A stretch of DNA of 64,000 bases from Xenorhabdus thuongxuanensis. Its GTDB lineage: Bacteria > Pseudomonadota > Gammaproteobacteria > Enterobacterales > Enterobacteriaceae. The stretch is taken from assembly GCF_001908095.1 (NCBI RefSeq), contig NZ_MKGR01000002.1, positions 149,939 through 213,938 of the forward strand. Reading direction: 5' to 3'. The translations under genes and the position numbers were made by a program. Below, one piece after another: positions 18,270-25,760 of this stretch (position 1 is its first letter; each line of letters begins with the position of its first letter). Under the pieces are notes generated by a model, which did no database searches, had not been told where the DNA came from, and saw only the letters and a program-made list of their open reading frames with translations.

Positions 18270-19448
18270 CTAAATGGCTATCTCTCCGTGAGGAACTTCT
18301 ACCCATTCAACATGGTTCTGAGTATAGACTTTTGTCGATTTTGCATCACTGTGTGCCATACGTGCTTGTGGGTCTAATCCATTAGTTTTAAACATGTGTG
18401 CAGCCAGTGCACGGATCTCGTGAAATGTCGGCCTTTCTGCAATCGGCAAATGTGCAGTAACACCCACTTTATCTCTCAACGCCGAAAATGCCCGGCTCAG
18501 ATAGTCTGGTGCAACTTGAGTAGGATGATGGACTTCTGAGCTAATCTTGTTCGGACGCTTGATTGGCAAGCGATGAACAACATACGGGCTAGCAATAGAA
18601 TCCCGGCTATCATCAATAATCTGTTTTAACTTCTCTCCGATAGGAATAGCAACGTGAGACGCTTCTTTATCCTGAATTTTTTGCCTGTGAATATAAAGCA
18701 TCCCATAAATGCCATTTTGCGGTTCTGGATACCACATACAACCACAAACACCTTCTTGTGGGGATTTGATGTTGTATCTGATACGCGAAACCTCTAATCT
18801 GGCCTGAGTAGTTTGCAGTGCTAGATCCATTGCTGTTCGTAACCACGGTTCTGCAGCGATACGTATCTTTTTAAAGTCTTCCAGTGATAATCGGCGGCGC
18901 ATTTTTTTATCTGTCCGTTTACGTTTCTTGCGTTCTGCCGGATTATCAAGCATCAAAGATTCATCAACAGCATAGCTAAAGAGTTTCTTTAAAAAAGATA
19001 CCTTTCTGTTTTGGACATTAGCAGACGCATCTGTATGGTACTTATTAAGATATTCGTTAACATGCTCAAGCGATATTTCCATGCAGGGAATATCAGTAAA
19101 AAACTCTTTGATTCTTTCAATATTGTTATTCCAGTCAGCAAGGGTATTTGCTGCGGGTTTTTCATCCAAAATAATTCTGTCGAAGAGTTTATCAACATGA
19201 TCAGAGAAAGGTAATGATTCACCAAATTTACCGCCTGACTCCTTCAGTAAGGAAGAAATACAGACGGATTGTTCCGGTCTCATCACATTGTTGTATTCTC
19301 TGGCAATAGCGATAGCGACTGCTTTGTCGCCACCAATAAACTTACGCTTTCCATTAACAAGGGTTAACCGATATTCATTTTTGGATTTATCAAAATAAAG
19401 ATAGTCAGGTAAGTGCCTGAATTCTTTTTTTCTTGGACGTCCAGCCAT
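18270..19448 (-). CDS. int: Prophage tyrosine integrase
   Basis: A 392-residue lambda-Int-like tyrosine recombinase that inserts and excises the phage at tRNA-Pro. The basic N-terminal arm-binding domain begins MAGRPRKKEFRHLPDYLYFD as in lambda Int; a core-binding SAM-like domain (about 75-170) and catalytic domain (about 185-392) follow. Catalytic residues appear as Arg in TTQARLEVSRIR, HxxR in FHEIRALAAH, the His of MAHSDAKSTKVY and the nucleophile Tyr in KVYTQN. It lies adjacent to attL, with xis two bases upstream, the usual order for a leftward int operon. Confidence 0.93.
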   Translation of the reverse strand: MAGRPRKKEFRHLPDYLYFDKSKNEYRLTLVNGKRKFIGGDKAVAIAIAREYNNVMRPEQSVCISSLLKESGGKFGESLPFSDHVDKLFDRIILDEKPAANTLADWNNNIERIKEFFTDIPCMEISLEHVNEYLNKYHTDASANVQNRKVSFLKKLFSYAVDESLMLDNPAERKKRKRTDKKMRRRLSLEDFKKIRIAAEPWLRTAMDLALQTTQARLEVSRIRYNIKSPQEGVCGCMWYPEPQNGIYGMLYIHRQKIQDKEASHVAIPIGEKLKQIIDDSRDSIASPYVVHRLPIKRPNKISSEVHHPTQVAPDYLSRAFSALRDKVGVTAHLPIAERPTFHEIRALAAHMFKTNGLDPQARMAHSDAKSTKVYTQNHVEWVEVPHGEIAI

Positions 19449-19449
19449 T

Positions 19450-19686
19450 TTATGAATCTTTTATTAACTTGTTTACTTGTGATGAAATAAGAGAATCAAC
19501 GCCCCATCTTTCTGATGAATAAACCCATGCCGAACCATCGACAATTTTCCCTCTTAATTGACCTATCTCTATCCATCGTTTAATGGTTCGGTTATCAGGT
19601 ATTGATCCTATTTCAAATTCTCTGTTACCCCACGCGCTGGCTTTCATTAATTTATCATGTGAAATAGTTCCGCGATTTGTTTTCAT
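19450..19686 (-). CDS. xis: Excisionase
   Basis: A 78-residue protein with a winged-helix MerR/Xis-like segment (NRTIKRWIEIGQLRGKIVDGSAWVY) as in phage excisionases (DUF1233 type), which bend DNA to direct Int towards excision. It is immediately upstream of int and expected to be co-transcribed. The ATG is preceded by a GAGGCAAGACC cassette followed by an extra AAGACC, a local 6-bp duplication that lengthens the spacing to the start codon. It overlaps the preceding gene by 32 bp. Confidence 0.85.
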   Translation of the reverse strand: MKTNRGTISHDKLMKASAWGNREFEIGSIPDNRTIKRWIEIGQLRGKIVDGSAWVYSSERWGVDSLISSQVNKLIKDS

Positions 19687-19852
19687 GGTCTTGGTCTTGC
19701 CTCATCATCGATAAAATGAGCAGATCAGCGATGTCACAGGCGCGAATAATATCGACCTGATCACAGGGCGTGTTTTTGACACTGGCCGCTAATCGTCCCA
19801 GCTTGATATCGAAGTTAGTTAATAGTTGTTGTCCCGGTTGCCAGGGTTGCAT
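19655..19852 (-). CDS. Small phage early protein of unknown function
   Basis: A 65-residue protein starting MQPWQPGQQLL, with a predicted helix around DQVDIIRACDIADLLILSMM. A GGAG sequence upstream of the ATG supports translation. It lies in the leftward early operon and overlaps xis. No family is recognised. Confidence 0.55.
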   Translation of the reverse strand: MQPWQPGQQLLTNFDIKLGRLAASVKNTPCDQVDIIRACDIADLLILSMMRQDQDHENKSRNYFT

Positions 19853-19918
19853 GATGGTGCTCCGTTCTGTGGATGTACCATCATGCTAGTGATTACGTGG
19901 CTAAATATCTGATTACGC

Positions 19919-20110
19919 TTAATCAAGTTTACGGACAAGGAATAAACTGTCGGCCTCTGCCTTCTGGGGGTTGTCAACCGGCTCGATTTTTACTTCGGGC
20001 GGGAAGTCGTAGAAGACGGCGCAGCGGCGGTCAGTGATGATTTGGCCGCTTGTACCATCGGGCAGAATGAGCCTGATAGGCTGGTAGCGTTTATGTTGAT
20101 GTTTAAGCAT
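19919..20110 (-). CDS. Small phage early protein of unknown function
   Basis: A 63-residue protein with a probable small beta-domain (YQPIRLILPDGTSGQIITDRRCAVFYDFPPEVKIEPV). Its ATG is directly preceded by the GAGGCAAGACC cassette, and its start overlaps the end of the HNH gene by 8 bp, consistent with coupled translation in the leftward operon. No function is recognised. Confidence 0.6.
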   Translation of the reverse strand: MLKHQHKRYQPIRLILPDGTSGQIITDRRCAVFYDFPPEVKIEPVDNPQKAEADSLFLVRKLD

Positions 20111-20693
20111 GGGTCTTGCCTCTTGTTTTATCTCTAATGGTCATCTTTATACGTGCGAGCTGAACAGTGGTCGGCTTATATTCAGCGGGGGCATTCGCAT
20201 AATATCGGTTAATGACGGCGTTTTCTTGTTGCGATATCAGCATCAGGTTTTCAATGACACAGTTTTGTTTATTGTCATCGATAAATTTAATCACGCCGCC
20301 TTTGGGTATTTGGCCATAATGTTGTTCCCAAACTACCCGATGTTTCAGTTTCCATTTATTGGGTTCAGCCACTTTTATTTTGATATAACCGTCCTTGGTC
20401 ACGGCTTCACTACCGATAGCCAGATAGTTATGGGGACGGTTATTTTTCTTAAATGATCCTGAATTTGAACTGGTTAATCCTTTTGTGCCTTTATTGGCCG
20501 GAGAGTGGCCTTTCACAAAACAACCGCTGCGGCCTGTTTTCAATTTTAAGCGTTTCCGTAACGCATTAATGGCCTCAGAGGAACGGGTTACATTAAATTG
20601 CTGGTTAAAGGCGAAGGTGAGTTTATCCAGCCGCAATAAATAATGTTGCCGCATCCAACCTTCCATTTCAGGAGTATAGACAAAATGCGCCAT
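20103..20693 (-). CDS. HNH-family endonuclease
   Basis: A 196-residue protein with an N-terminal helix-turn-helix-like region (residues about 10-55, resembling DNA-binding parts of phage HNH proteins) and an HNH_3-type core at about 105-155: KHRVVWEQHYGQIPKGG, then KFIDDNKQNCVIENLMLIS. The first His and the Asn-containing segments are present, but the central position often occupied by His is Phe (KFIDD), so catalysis may be reduced or differently arranged. Such proteins act as free-standing homing or packaging-associated nucleases. Its ATG overlaps the stop of the upstream gene. Confidence 0.75.
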   Translation of the reverse strand: MAHFVYTPEMEGWMRQHYLLRLDKLTFAFNQQFNVTRSSEAINALRKRLKLKTGRSGCFVKGHSPANKGTKGLTSSNSGSFKKNNRPHNYLAIGSEAVTKDGYIKIKVAEPNKWKLKHRVVWEQHYGQIPKGGVIKFIDDNKQNCVIENLMLISQQENAVINRYYANAPAEYKPTTVQLARIKMTIRDKTRGKTHA

Positions 20694-20920
20694 TATTTAA
20701 CCTCCAGATATTTGGGGGCGGATTGAATTTCGTTATCACCCAACATTTTTTGCACCGTGAGTGCCAGCTTGCCGTTTTCCACGATTTGGTTGGCAACGTC
20801 CGAAACAGCCTTCGCACGGGCAATTTCAGATTTGAGTTCTTCACCTTTCAGCTCTTCATCAGAGAGACGTTCTAACTGAGCAAACAGATGATTGTGCAGA
20901 TCTTCCAGATTGTTTTTCAT
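20693..20920 (-). CDS. Small helical phage early protein
   Basis: A 75-residue, mostly alpha-helical acidic protein (MKNNLEDLHNHLFAQLERLSDEELKGEEL...). Similar small proteins are common in leftward operons of lambdoid phages next to recombination genes, with unknown function. AAGAGGACC 7 bases before the ATG acts as ribosome site and loosely resembles the recurrent cassette. Confidence 0.65.
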   Translation of the reverse strand: MKNNLEDLHNHLFAQLERLSDEELKGEELKSEIARAKAVSDVANQIVENGKLALTVQKMLGDNEIQSAPKYLEVK

Positions 20921-20933
20921 CGTACTGGTCCTC

Positions 20934-21113
20934 TTAATGCAATTGACCGTGATGAGTACCGGAATTTAGTTGGTTCATCAGGGTAGTTGTTAGTTGTTCC
21001 AATATCGATTTTTCCATTGGCGCGAGATCATCGGAACCATCTGCTGACCAAGTGACTTCACACTGCTTGATTTCTTCGTTATAAAAGATACTGACTTCAA
21101 GTCTTGCTGCCAT
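20934..21113 (-). CDS. Small phage early protein of unknown function
   Basis: A 59-residue acidic protein beginning MAARLEVSIFYNEEIKQCEVTWSADGSDDLAPMEK, likely a short beta-hairpin followed by a helix. The ATG at 21113 has GAGGAG upstream at good spacing; the longer open frame upstream overlaps the Gp157 gene and is not credible. No family is recognised. Confidence 0.6.
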   Translation of the reverse strand: MAARLEVSIFYNEEIKQCEVTWSADGSDDLAPMEKSILEQLTTTLMNQLNSGTHHGQLH

Positions 21114-21156
21114 TGTATGCTCCTCAATGCCCGAATCATCGGGCATAAACTGATGG

Positions 21157-21651
21157 TTAACGAACCTGCAAACTTCTTTCCCCGATTTCGATATGCGCAC
21201 CCGGTACGGCTTCACCACGTTCAATCGCTTCTTTAATGGCTTTTTTGTCCGGTGCGGTAATGGTTTGAACATCCACTAATTCATCGGGCAGTAACATCTC
21301 ATTATCGATAATGATCCTGGCGACGCCCTGACGCGCACTAAAGGTATTTTTCGTGGTCTTAAGGCCGTTCAGTTCTGCTTTCAGTAAGCAATCCAGAATG
21401 TACTTCTTAAGGTGTTTGACCTGACCTTCAAAGGATTTTTTACGCTCAGTCAGTCGCTTGGCCTCATCGTCCAGCGTTCTGGCCTGTCCTTCAAGGTTAC
21501 GGACATGGGTCATCACCGCATCCAGTTTGTCACCCAAAGCACCTTCAATACCTTCAAGTGTATCGGCGATGGCTTCCGGTGAAAATTCACCGGCGGCTAT
21601 CAGTTTTTGCAATTGATCATAATCAGCAGCTAATGCAATAGCGGTGGTCAT
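21157..21651 (-). CDS. Siphovirus Gp157-family protein
   Basis: A 164-residue protein matching the Gp157 family: a central coiled coil (about 45-100, DAVMTHVRNLEGQARTLDDEAKRLTERKK), then GLKTTKNTFSARQG, and the C-terminal EIPDEL/VDVQTITAPDKKAIKEAIERGE-type motif. Members sit next to single-strand annealing or recombination genes, as here; their role is not established. The start at 21651 is set by a GAGGCAAACC variant of the cassette and by the 4-bp overlap with the upstream annealing-protein gene. Confidence 0.8.
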   Translation of the reverse strand: MTTAIALAADYDQLQKLIAAGEFSPEAIADTLEGIEGALGDKLDAVMTHVRNLEGQARTLDDEAKRLTERKKSFEGQVKHLKKYILDCLLKAELNGLKTTKNTFSARQGVARIIIDNEMLLPDELVDVQTITAPDKKAIKEAIERGEAVPGAHIEIGERSLQVR

Positions 21652-23456
21652 TGGTTTGCCTCTTCCAGTTGGGTTAAACAATCTTTCTCGATTTCAGTCA
21701 AACGACGTAAGCGGCCCGACAGGTAACGTTCATACTCTTTGTCACCAAGCGACTTCGCGTTCTTGAGATGCACGTCGATTTCACGGGTGAGGGTGGATGC
21801 AATGCCCCTCAGCTCATTTTTAGTGATCGCCGTTTTCATGGTCTCGGTGTTACGTGCAAACTTTTCGTCCAGTTCCTTACGCAGACGGGTGAGATCTTCG
21901 GCTTTGTCACTGGCGGCCTTGATACCAAATTCAATCTTGTTTTCAGCCTGGTATTCTGGGTTATCGTACATACCCATAAAGACATCGGCACTGAATCCCA
22001 GCATGGATAAGGCTTTTTTAATGGCATCTGTCAGGCTCTTTTTAATCACTTCGCCATCTGTTTTGATGCCATTTTTAGTCTTATAGCGGTAAGGTGTTGC
22101 ACCGTAACTTTCGATCTCACCACGGGTGCCGTCCCCAAGTGGATACCACAATAAGATCTTGATAGAGTGGTTTTGTTCACATATTAAAGTACCATCGCCA
22201 TCACGCAGTAAACGAAAACCCGTTTGCTTGTTATTGGCGTCATAAACAGGTTCAGTCATTGGAGCACCGTCCAGCATCTTGTCTTCCAGAACCTGATATC
22301 CCCAACTACCACCTGCTGGGCCAAATTGCTCAGTTGCTCGCATCAGCATATAGTTACTATTGATACTGGTGCCGGTATAGCCTACGCCTTCCAATGGTTT
22401 GGTAAAGCGGGGATCGGTACGTTGAACCGCTTTCCAGATGCGAAGGTTGGCCTGTTGTTCATTACCCTGTGCCTTAATGGTTTCTTCCAACAGATCAGCA
22501 CGGTGCTGGAAATTATCATTACTGGCGTTCTGTCTACCGACTGACGGTAATGGGGTGATTTCATCATTTGCCGCCGTTTTTGGTGCGGTATTCTTAGTTT
22601 TCGGTACGGTTTTCTCTATTTCTGGTTCGTTTTCATTAGCTTCTGGCGCTATTTCTTCAGTTTCCGGTACGGTTTCCTTTTTGGCTGGTTTGGTCTTTCT
22701 GGTTTTACGGGGTTTAGTTTCGCTCTTTTCCGCTTTCACTTCGGGTACTGTCTGGGTTTCAACTTCATCGGCCGTGATGTTTTCTGTTGAGGTTTCTGGT
22801 ATTGATGCAGGCTCGTTAGGCTTATCCTGTAATTCAGCGATGCTAGTGTCACCTAAGGTATGGTTTAAAAATGCTTTCATCGCGTTAGCATCGGCCAGAA
22901 ATTCAGGATGCTGTTTACCTTCGCGCACGACCTTGAAAATCGTTTCGCGTGGGATAGACAAAGCGTCGGTTCTGATACGAAATGCTGTAGACCAACGACG
23001 CCATACCTCATCGTTATCGGCCATCAGCTTTTTCGCGGCACTCATTTCCCTTGAGCGGATCTCCCAGCAATAAAAATCCCCATCCACTAATGCCAGCGCA
23101 ATTTCTAAATCCAGAGTGGTATAAGTGTGGGTAAACCCACGCTCATGAATTTCAGGGTCTTGGGCAAATTTGGGGCTTCTGGCCTGCCATGTTGTGCCAT
23201 TGAATTCATATTCAGCAGCAAACTTCTCATCAAATTTACCCACGGATGGGCGAGGAGAACCGACCCGGTCTTCACAAATAATCGGGGTATCGGTGTTAAA
23301 TTTATCCATATTCTCCGGGTACTCATCACCCAGATGAACGATGGCTAATGCTTTAGCCATTTTGATGGAGTTGGCTTCAAGGGCGATGGCTAAAGATACC
23401 GCACCGTCCTGTTGAGCCTCTTGGATCGGCTCAAATACACAAACATAAGTTGTCAT
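21648..23456 (-). CDS. Rad52/Sak-like single-strand annealing protein with long N-terminal extension
   Basis: A 602-residue protein. The C-terminal part (about 320-480) has IWKAVQRTDPRFTK, the NYMLMRATEQFGPAG block, and DGEVIKKSLTDAIKKALSMLGFSADVF, typical of phage annealing proteins of the Rad52-like superfamily that pair ssDNA during replication and repair. The N-terminal ~200 residues are a separate domain faintly reminiscent of the N-terminal region of Rac RecE, without its exonuclease motifs. A Pro/Glu/Lys/Thr linker (about 215-300) with repeated PETEE/PKTKN-like units joins them. It is followed by Gp157. The ATG is preceded by GAGGCAAGACC. Confidence 0.72.
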   Translation of the reverse strand: MTTYVCVFEPIQEAQQDGAVSLAIALEANSIKMAKALAIVHLGDEYPENMDKFNTDTPIICEDRVGSPRPSVGKFDEKFAAEYEFNGTTWQARSPKFAQDPEIHERGFTHTYTTLDLEIALALVDGDFYCWEIRSREMSAAKKLMADNDEVWRRWSTAFRIRTDALSIPRETIFKVVREGKQHPEFLADANAMKAFLNHTLGDTSIAELQDKPNEPASIPETSTENITADEVETQTVPEVKAEKSETKPRKTRKTKPAKKETVPETEEIAPEANENEPEIEKTVPKTKNTAPKTAANDEITPLPSVGRQNASNDNFQHRADLLEETIKAQGNEQQANLRIWKAVQRTDPRFTKPLEGVGYTGTSINSNYMLMRATEQFGPAGGSWGYQVLEDKMLDGAPMTEPVYDANNKQTGFRLLRDGDGTLICEQNHSIKILLWYPLGDGTRGEIESYGATPYRYKTKNGIKTDGEVIKKSLTDAIKKALSMLGFSADVFMGMYDNPEYQAENKIEFGIKAASDKAEDLTRLRKELDEKFARNTETMKTAITKNELRGIASTLTREIDVHLKNAKSLGDKEYERYLSGRLRRLTEIEKDCLTQLEEANQ

Positions 23457-23471
23457 GGGTCTTGCCTCTTG

Positions 23472-23723
23472 TTAATTGCCTGTTTTAGCCAGTCTGATGG
23501 CTCTTCGAATGCCGGCTTTGGGCAGTCGGAAAGTGGAATAAAGATCCTTGACGGGATTGGCGTAAACCATCCCCGTAGTCGGGTAATATTCCACCCGTCG
23601 CTTTCCGCCAAGAATGGAGATATGTGTTACCCCTTTCACGAAATCACTGTTATTTTCGTGCTCAACAGCAGCTAAGCCTGCATCCAGAATCATTTCAATC
23701 GCATCATTGATATCTTGCATCAT
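23472..23723 (-). CDS. Small phage early protein of unknown function
   Basis: An 83-residue protein with an acidic helical N-terminus (MMQDINDAIEMILDAGLAAVEH) and a basic C-terminus (KAGIRRAIRLAKTGN); the middle (RVEYYPTTGMVYANP) looks like beta-strands. AGGTG upstream supports the ATG. It lies 15 bp upstream of the annealing-protein gene in the same operon. Confidence 0.6.
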   Translation of the reverse strand: MMQDINDAIEMILDAGLAAVEHENNSDFVKGVTHISILGGKRRVEYYPTTGMVYANPVKDLYSTFRLPKAGIRRAIRLAKTGN

Positions 23724-23733
23724 TCACCTGGAT

Positions 23734-24066
23734 TTAATAAGGCAGCTCCATATCGGAAGTGGAAACAGGTTTACCTTCAATGCATAAGAGTGATTGGATG
23801 TGGTCTTCAATCCGGTTCACTTCTACCTGCGCATTGGCCAGAACCTTTTCTTTTTCAGCCTCGAGCCCTTTGATCTGTGCCTGGACGAGATCAGACTTGT
23901 TGACTGACGGGAGTGTGATTTCCACGTCATGCTGAGAAACTAATGCCCCCCAAAAGGCAGTGTTAACCGGTTTATTGGTAAACGTGGTGAACTCAACCTG
24001 TCTGTCAACACCTTCTTTGGCATAAACATAGAGGGTAATTTTGAGTGTCTTGGGTTGTGCTTTCAT
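23734..24066 (-). CDS. Small phage early protein with C-terminal coiled coil
   Basis: A 110-residue protein. The N-terminal part looks like a beta-domain (LKITLYVYAKEGVDRQVEFTTF), and the C-terminal half is helical (SDLVQAQIKGLEAEKEKVLANAQVEVNRIEDHIQ). AGGAG at seven bases before the ATG is a good ribosome site. It is the first convincing gene of the leftward operon after a 570-bp structured leader. Confidence 0.6.
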   Translation of the reverse strand: MKAQPKTLKITLYVYAKEGVDRQVEFTTFTNKPVNTAFWGALVSQHDVEITLPSVNKSDLVQAQIKGLEAEKEKVLANAQVEVNRIEDHIQSLLCIEGKPVSTSDMELPY

Positions 24067-24106
24067 AGCAACTCCTATATATTGTCATGGATCGATGAGT
24101 TATCAT

Positions 24107-24640
24107 TGGTCTTGCCTCTTCGACGGATTGGTCTCCGTCGTAAGAAATCCCGATAGCTTTGGTCGGCGACTCGGGGTGAAAGAACCCACTTTGGTGGGTT
24201 TTTTTACGTCTGTTGTAAAGAGCCTGTCTTTCCAGGCTGTCAGGTTTATTATTGCCTCTTGCGTACCATCAATTTGATGGTGGTCTCCGTACTAAAAAGT
24301 GCTGGTTACGCTATCCAGCGTCGCTTTACCCTGGTCAAGGTTGACGACCGGTTTAGTTGCCTCTTACGCTTCACTCTATGGTGATTGGTCTCTTCAACTG
24401 GCTCCCTGGTGTTGGGATAAAATCAGTCGTCATCGAGTGGTAATCATGGCAGGTCGCAATGAGCGCTGAGGTTCTCCTCCTCTATGACAACTGAAACGGT
24501 AAATTCGATCTTGAACACTTAACCTAAACGGCTGCTGTGCCGTATTGTCTGGGCAAATCATCTACCTCTTCATATGCCGGTAGCGGCTACTTCGTGGGCG
24601 TCCTGCCTGTTTGCTGATGGGATGAAGTTTAGTAATTAAT
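24107..24640 (-). promoter_or_regulatory. Structured non-coding leader of the leftward early operon
   Basis: No convincing gene lies in this stretch. On the minus strand three units share the order GAGACC, a small hairpin, then AAGAGGCAA: A at 24112-24140 (hairpin CGACGGA/TCCGTCG), B at 24254-24290 (ACCATCA/TGATGGT) and C at 24360-24400 (TCAC/GTGA). Further stems include AGCCTG/CAGGCT near 24222-24237. Unit A ends in the full GAGGCAAGACC cassette before an ATG (24106) that opens only a short, out-of-frame ORF. Composition is richer in GC than the flanks. It may be a cis-acting RNA that modifies transcription or translation, or hold trans-acting RNAs. Confidence 0.5.
24183..24205 (+). terminator. 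Plus-strand intrinsic terminator inside the leftward leader
   Basis: AACCCAC and GTGGGTT form a perfect 7-bp stem with a 4-base loop followed by seven T on the plus strand, opposite to the early operon. It implies a short antisense transcript starting to its left, analogous in position logic to lambda oop, or protection against read-through. Confidence 0.65.
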
Positions 24641-24932
24641 AAACTAAAAGTAAAGTAAAAATTAAACAAAGGAGGGCGATTGGTTGGTGTTTTAAGATTA
24701 ATTAATTGATTTTATTGATTATATTTTTATTATTGGAATATAGGGTAGAGTTTGGTTTTTCCTTGTTAAGGAAAATATTGGGTAATTTTAGTTGTAGATA
24801 GTTGCACGTATGCCTGATACGACTATCTATTCATCTAATTAATTATGAGTAGAGATGTTTGGATGATGATATTATCTGGAATAATAATTACTAAATTGAT
24901 AAATAAGGAAAAAGTCAGTGAATGACTCTTTC
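24641..24932. promoter_or_regulatory. AT-rich spacer expected to contain the leftward early promoter
   Basis: A non-coding, very AT-rich stretch between the repressor gene and the leftward leader. It contains a perfect TTTTCCTT/AAGGAAAA hairpin (24757-24775) and a longer imperfect stem near 24795-24830 (GATAGT...ACTATC). The leftward promoter should lie here by comparison with lambdoid phages, but no single -35/-10 pair stands out. Confidence 0.35.
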
Positions 24933-25304
24933 CTATGCTTTCTTTTGCTTCTTTTTATGTAATAATTCTTCTAGTAAATTATCATAGTGCTGTTTTTTCT
25001 CTTCAAGATTTTTTATCAGAGCAGTGGCTTCACTATCTGGCAATTCCTCAAATAATTCCAACAAAACTTTTTGTCTAGGTGTTAATGTAACTTGTAGCGG
25101 ATTTATTAACTCTGCGTCGTTCGAATCAACATCCAGATAGCCTTCTGGCATGTGGTAGTCCCTTTCTAACCGTCTTGCCGCCTTTTCTCCAAAAGATGCC
25201 TTGCCATTCATAAGTTGTGACAGATAGCTCTTCTCTTTTTCAGGAAGAGTTCTGTCAGAAAACCAATCTCTTAGACGTTGCTGTCTGATATTTTTAATAC
25301 TCAT
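24933..25304 (-). CDS. Prophage repressor (XRE family, no peptidase domain)
   Basis: A 123-residue protein with an N-terminal helix-turn-helix (about 1-65: RLRDWFSDRTLPEKEKSYLSQLMNGKASFGEKAARRLERDYHMPEGYLD) and a helical C-terminus (LTPRQKVLLELFEELPDSEATALIKNLEEKKQHYDN) suited to oligomerisation. It occupies the CI position, divergent from cro, and should bind the paired operators at 25339-25387. It lacks the S24/LexA-type self-cleavage domain, so RecA-stimulated cleavage is not expected; induction may depend on an antirepressor. The ATG at 25304 is chosen because the domain begins there. Confidence 0.8.
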   Translation of the reverse strand: MSIKNIRQQRLRDWFSDRTLPEKEKSYLSQLMNGKASFGEKAARRLERDYHMPEGYLDVDSNDAELINPLQVTLTPRQKVLLELFEELPDSEATALIKNLEEKKQHYDNLLEELLHKKKQKKA

Positions 25305-25338
25305 TTTTTCTAAAGATCCATGTATATAAATTAAACAA

Positions 25339-25387
25339 AGTAACGCCACGTGTTACTAAATTAAGAAAAATAACACCACGTGTTGCT
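25339..25387. promoter_or_regulatory. Paired repressor operators
   Basis: Two near-identical palindromic sites, AGTAACGCCACGTGTTACT (25339-25357) and AATAACACCACGTGTTGCT (25369-25387), lie 30 bp apart centre to centre just upstream of the repressor start. They are best explained as operators controlling the repressor's own promoter and the divergent early promoter. Confidence 0.8.
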
Positions 25388-25404
25388 AGATTTTGATTAG
25401 TATT

Positions 25405-25450
25405 CACTAAACAAGCAAATACTTGACAAATGTTTAGTGTTTATTAAACT
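25405..25450 (+). promoter_or_regulatory. Rightward early promoter with overlapping inverted repeat
   Basis: TTGACA (25423-25428) and TAAACT (25445-25450) with a 16-bp spacer fit a sigma-70 promoter for cro. The 9-bp inverted repeat CACTAAACA/TGTTTAGTG (25405-25413 with 25431-25439) straddles the -35 element and differs from the repressor operators, so it may be a Cro site. Confidence 0.65.
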
Positions 25451-25477
25451 CTTGTCATTTCCAATGAAGAGGTATCT

Positions 25478-25723
25478 ATGAAACTTAATGATTACATTTC
25501 CACTTTGAAACGTGGCGAAGCTAAACGCCTTGCCGAAAAACTAGGAGTGTCCAGTTCCTACTTATCTCAAATGGCACATGGGCATGCTCCAGTTCCTCCT
25601 GCTAGATGTTTTGATATTGAAAAGGCCACTGATGGGAAAGTAACAAGGCAAGATCTTCGTCCTCATGATTGGCAAAAAATATGGCCTGAAATGAATATAA
25701 CTGAGGTATCAGTAAAAATCTGA
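25478..25723 (+). CDS. Cro/YdaS-like regulator
   Basis: An 81-residue protein with a compact helix-turn-helix (GEAKRLAEKLGVSSSYLSQMAHGHAPVPPARCFDIEKATDGKVTRQDLRP), the pattern of the Cro/YdaS family. It is first in the rightward early operon and divergent from the repressor, the classical Cro position, so it likely blocks repressor synthesis and tunes early transcription. AAGAGG lies nine bases before the ATG. YdaS-YdaT pairs of Rac-like prophages have the same order with the next gene. Confidence 0.85.
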   Translation: MKLNDYISTLKRGEAKRLAEKLGVSSSYLSQMAHGHAPVPPARCFDIEKATDGKVTRQDLRPHDWQKIWPEMNITEVSVKI

Positions 25724-25760
25724 TTTTCAATAATCAACATTGCGACAGGAGACGCAAATC

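Noticed and set aside
24066..24106. Short ORF starting at 24106 behind a perfect GAGGCAAGACC cassette
   Set aside because: It runs only about 33 codons and overlaps the next gene out of frame (offset 40 bases). The real gene has its own AGGAG and ATG at 24066.
24240..24400. Possible CRISPR array in the repeated units of the leftward leader
   Set aside because: Only three short, unevenly spaced, diverged units are present, with no constant-length spacers and no cas genes.
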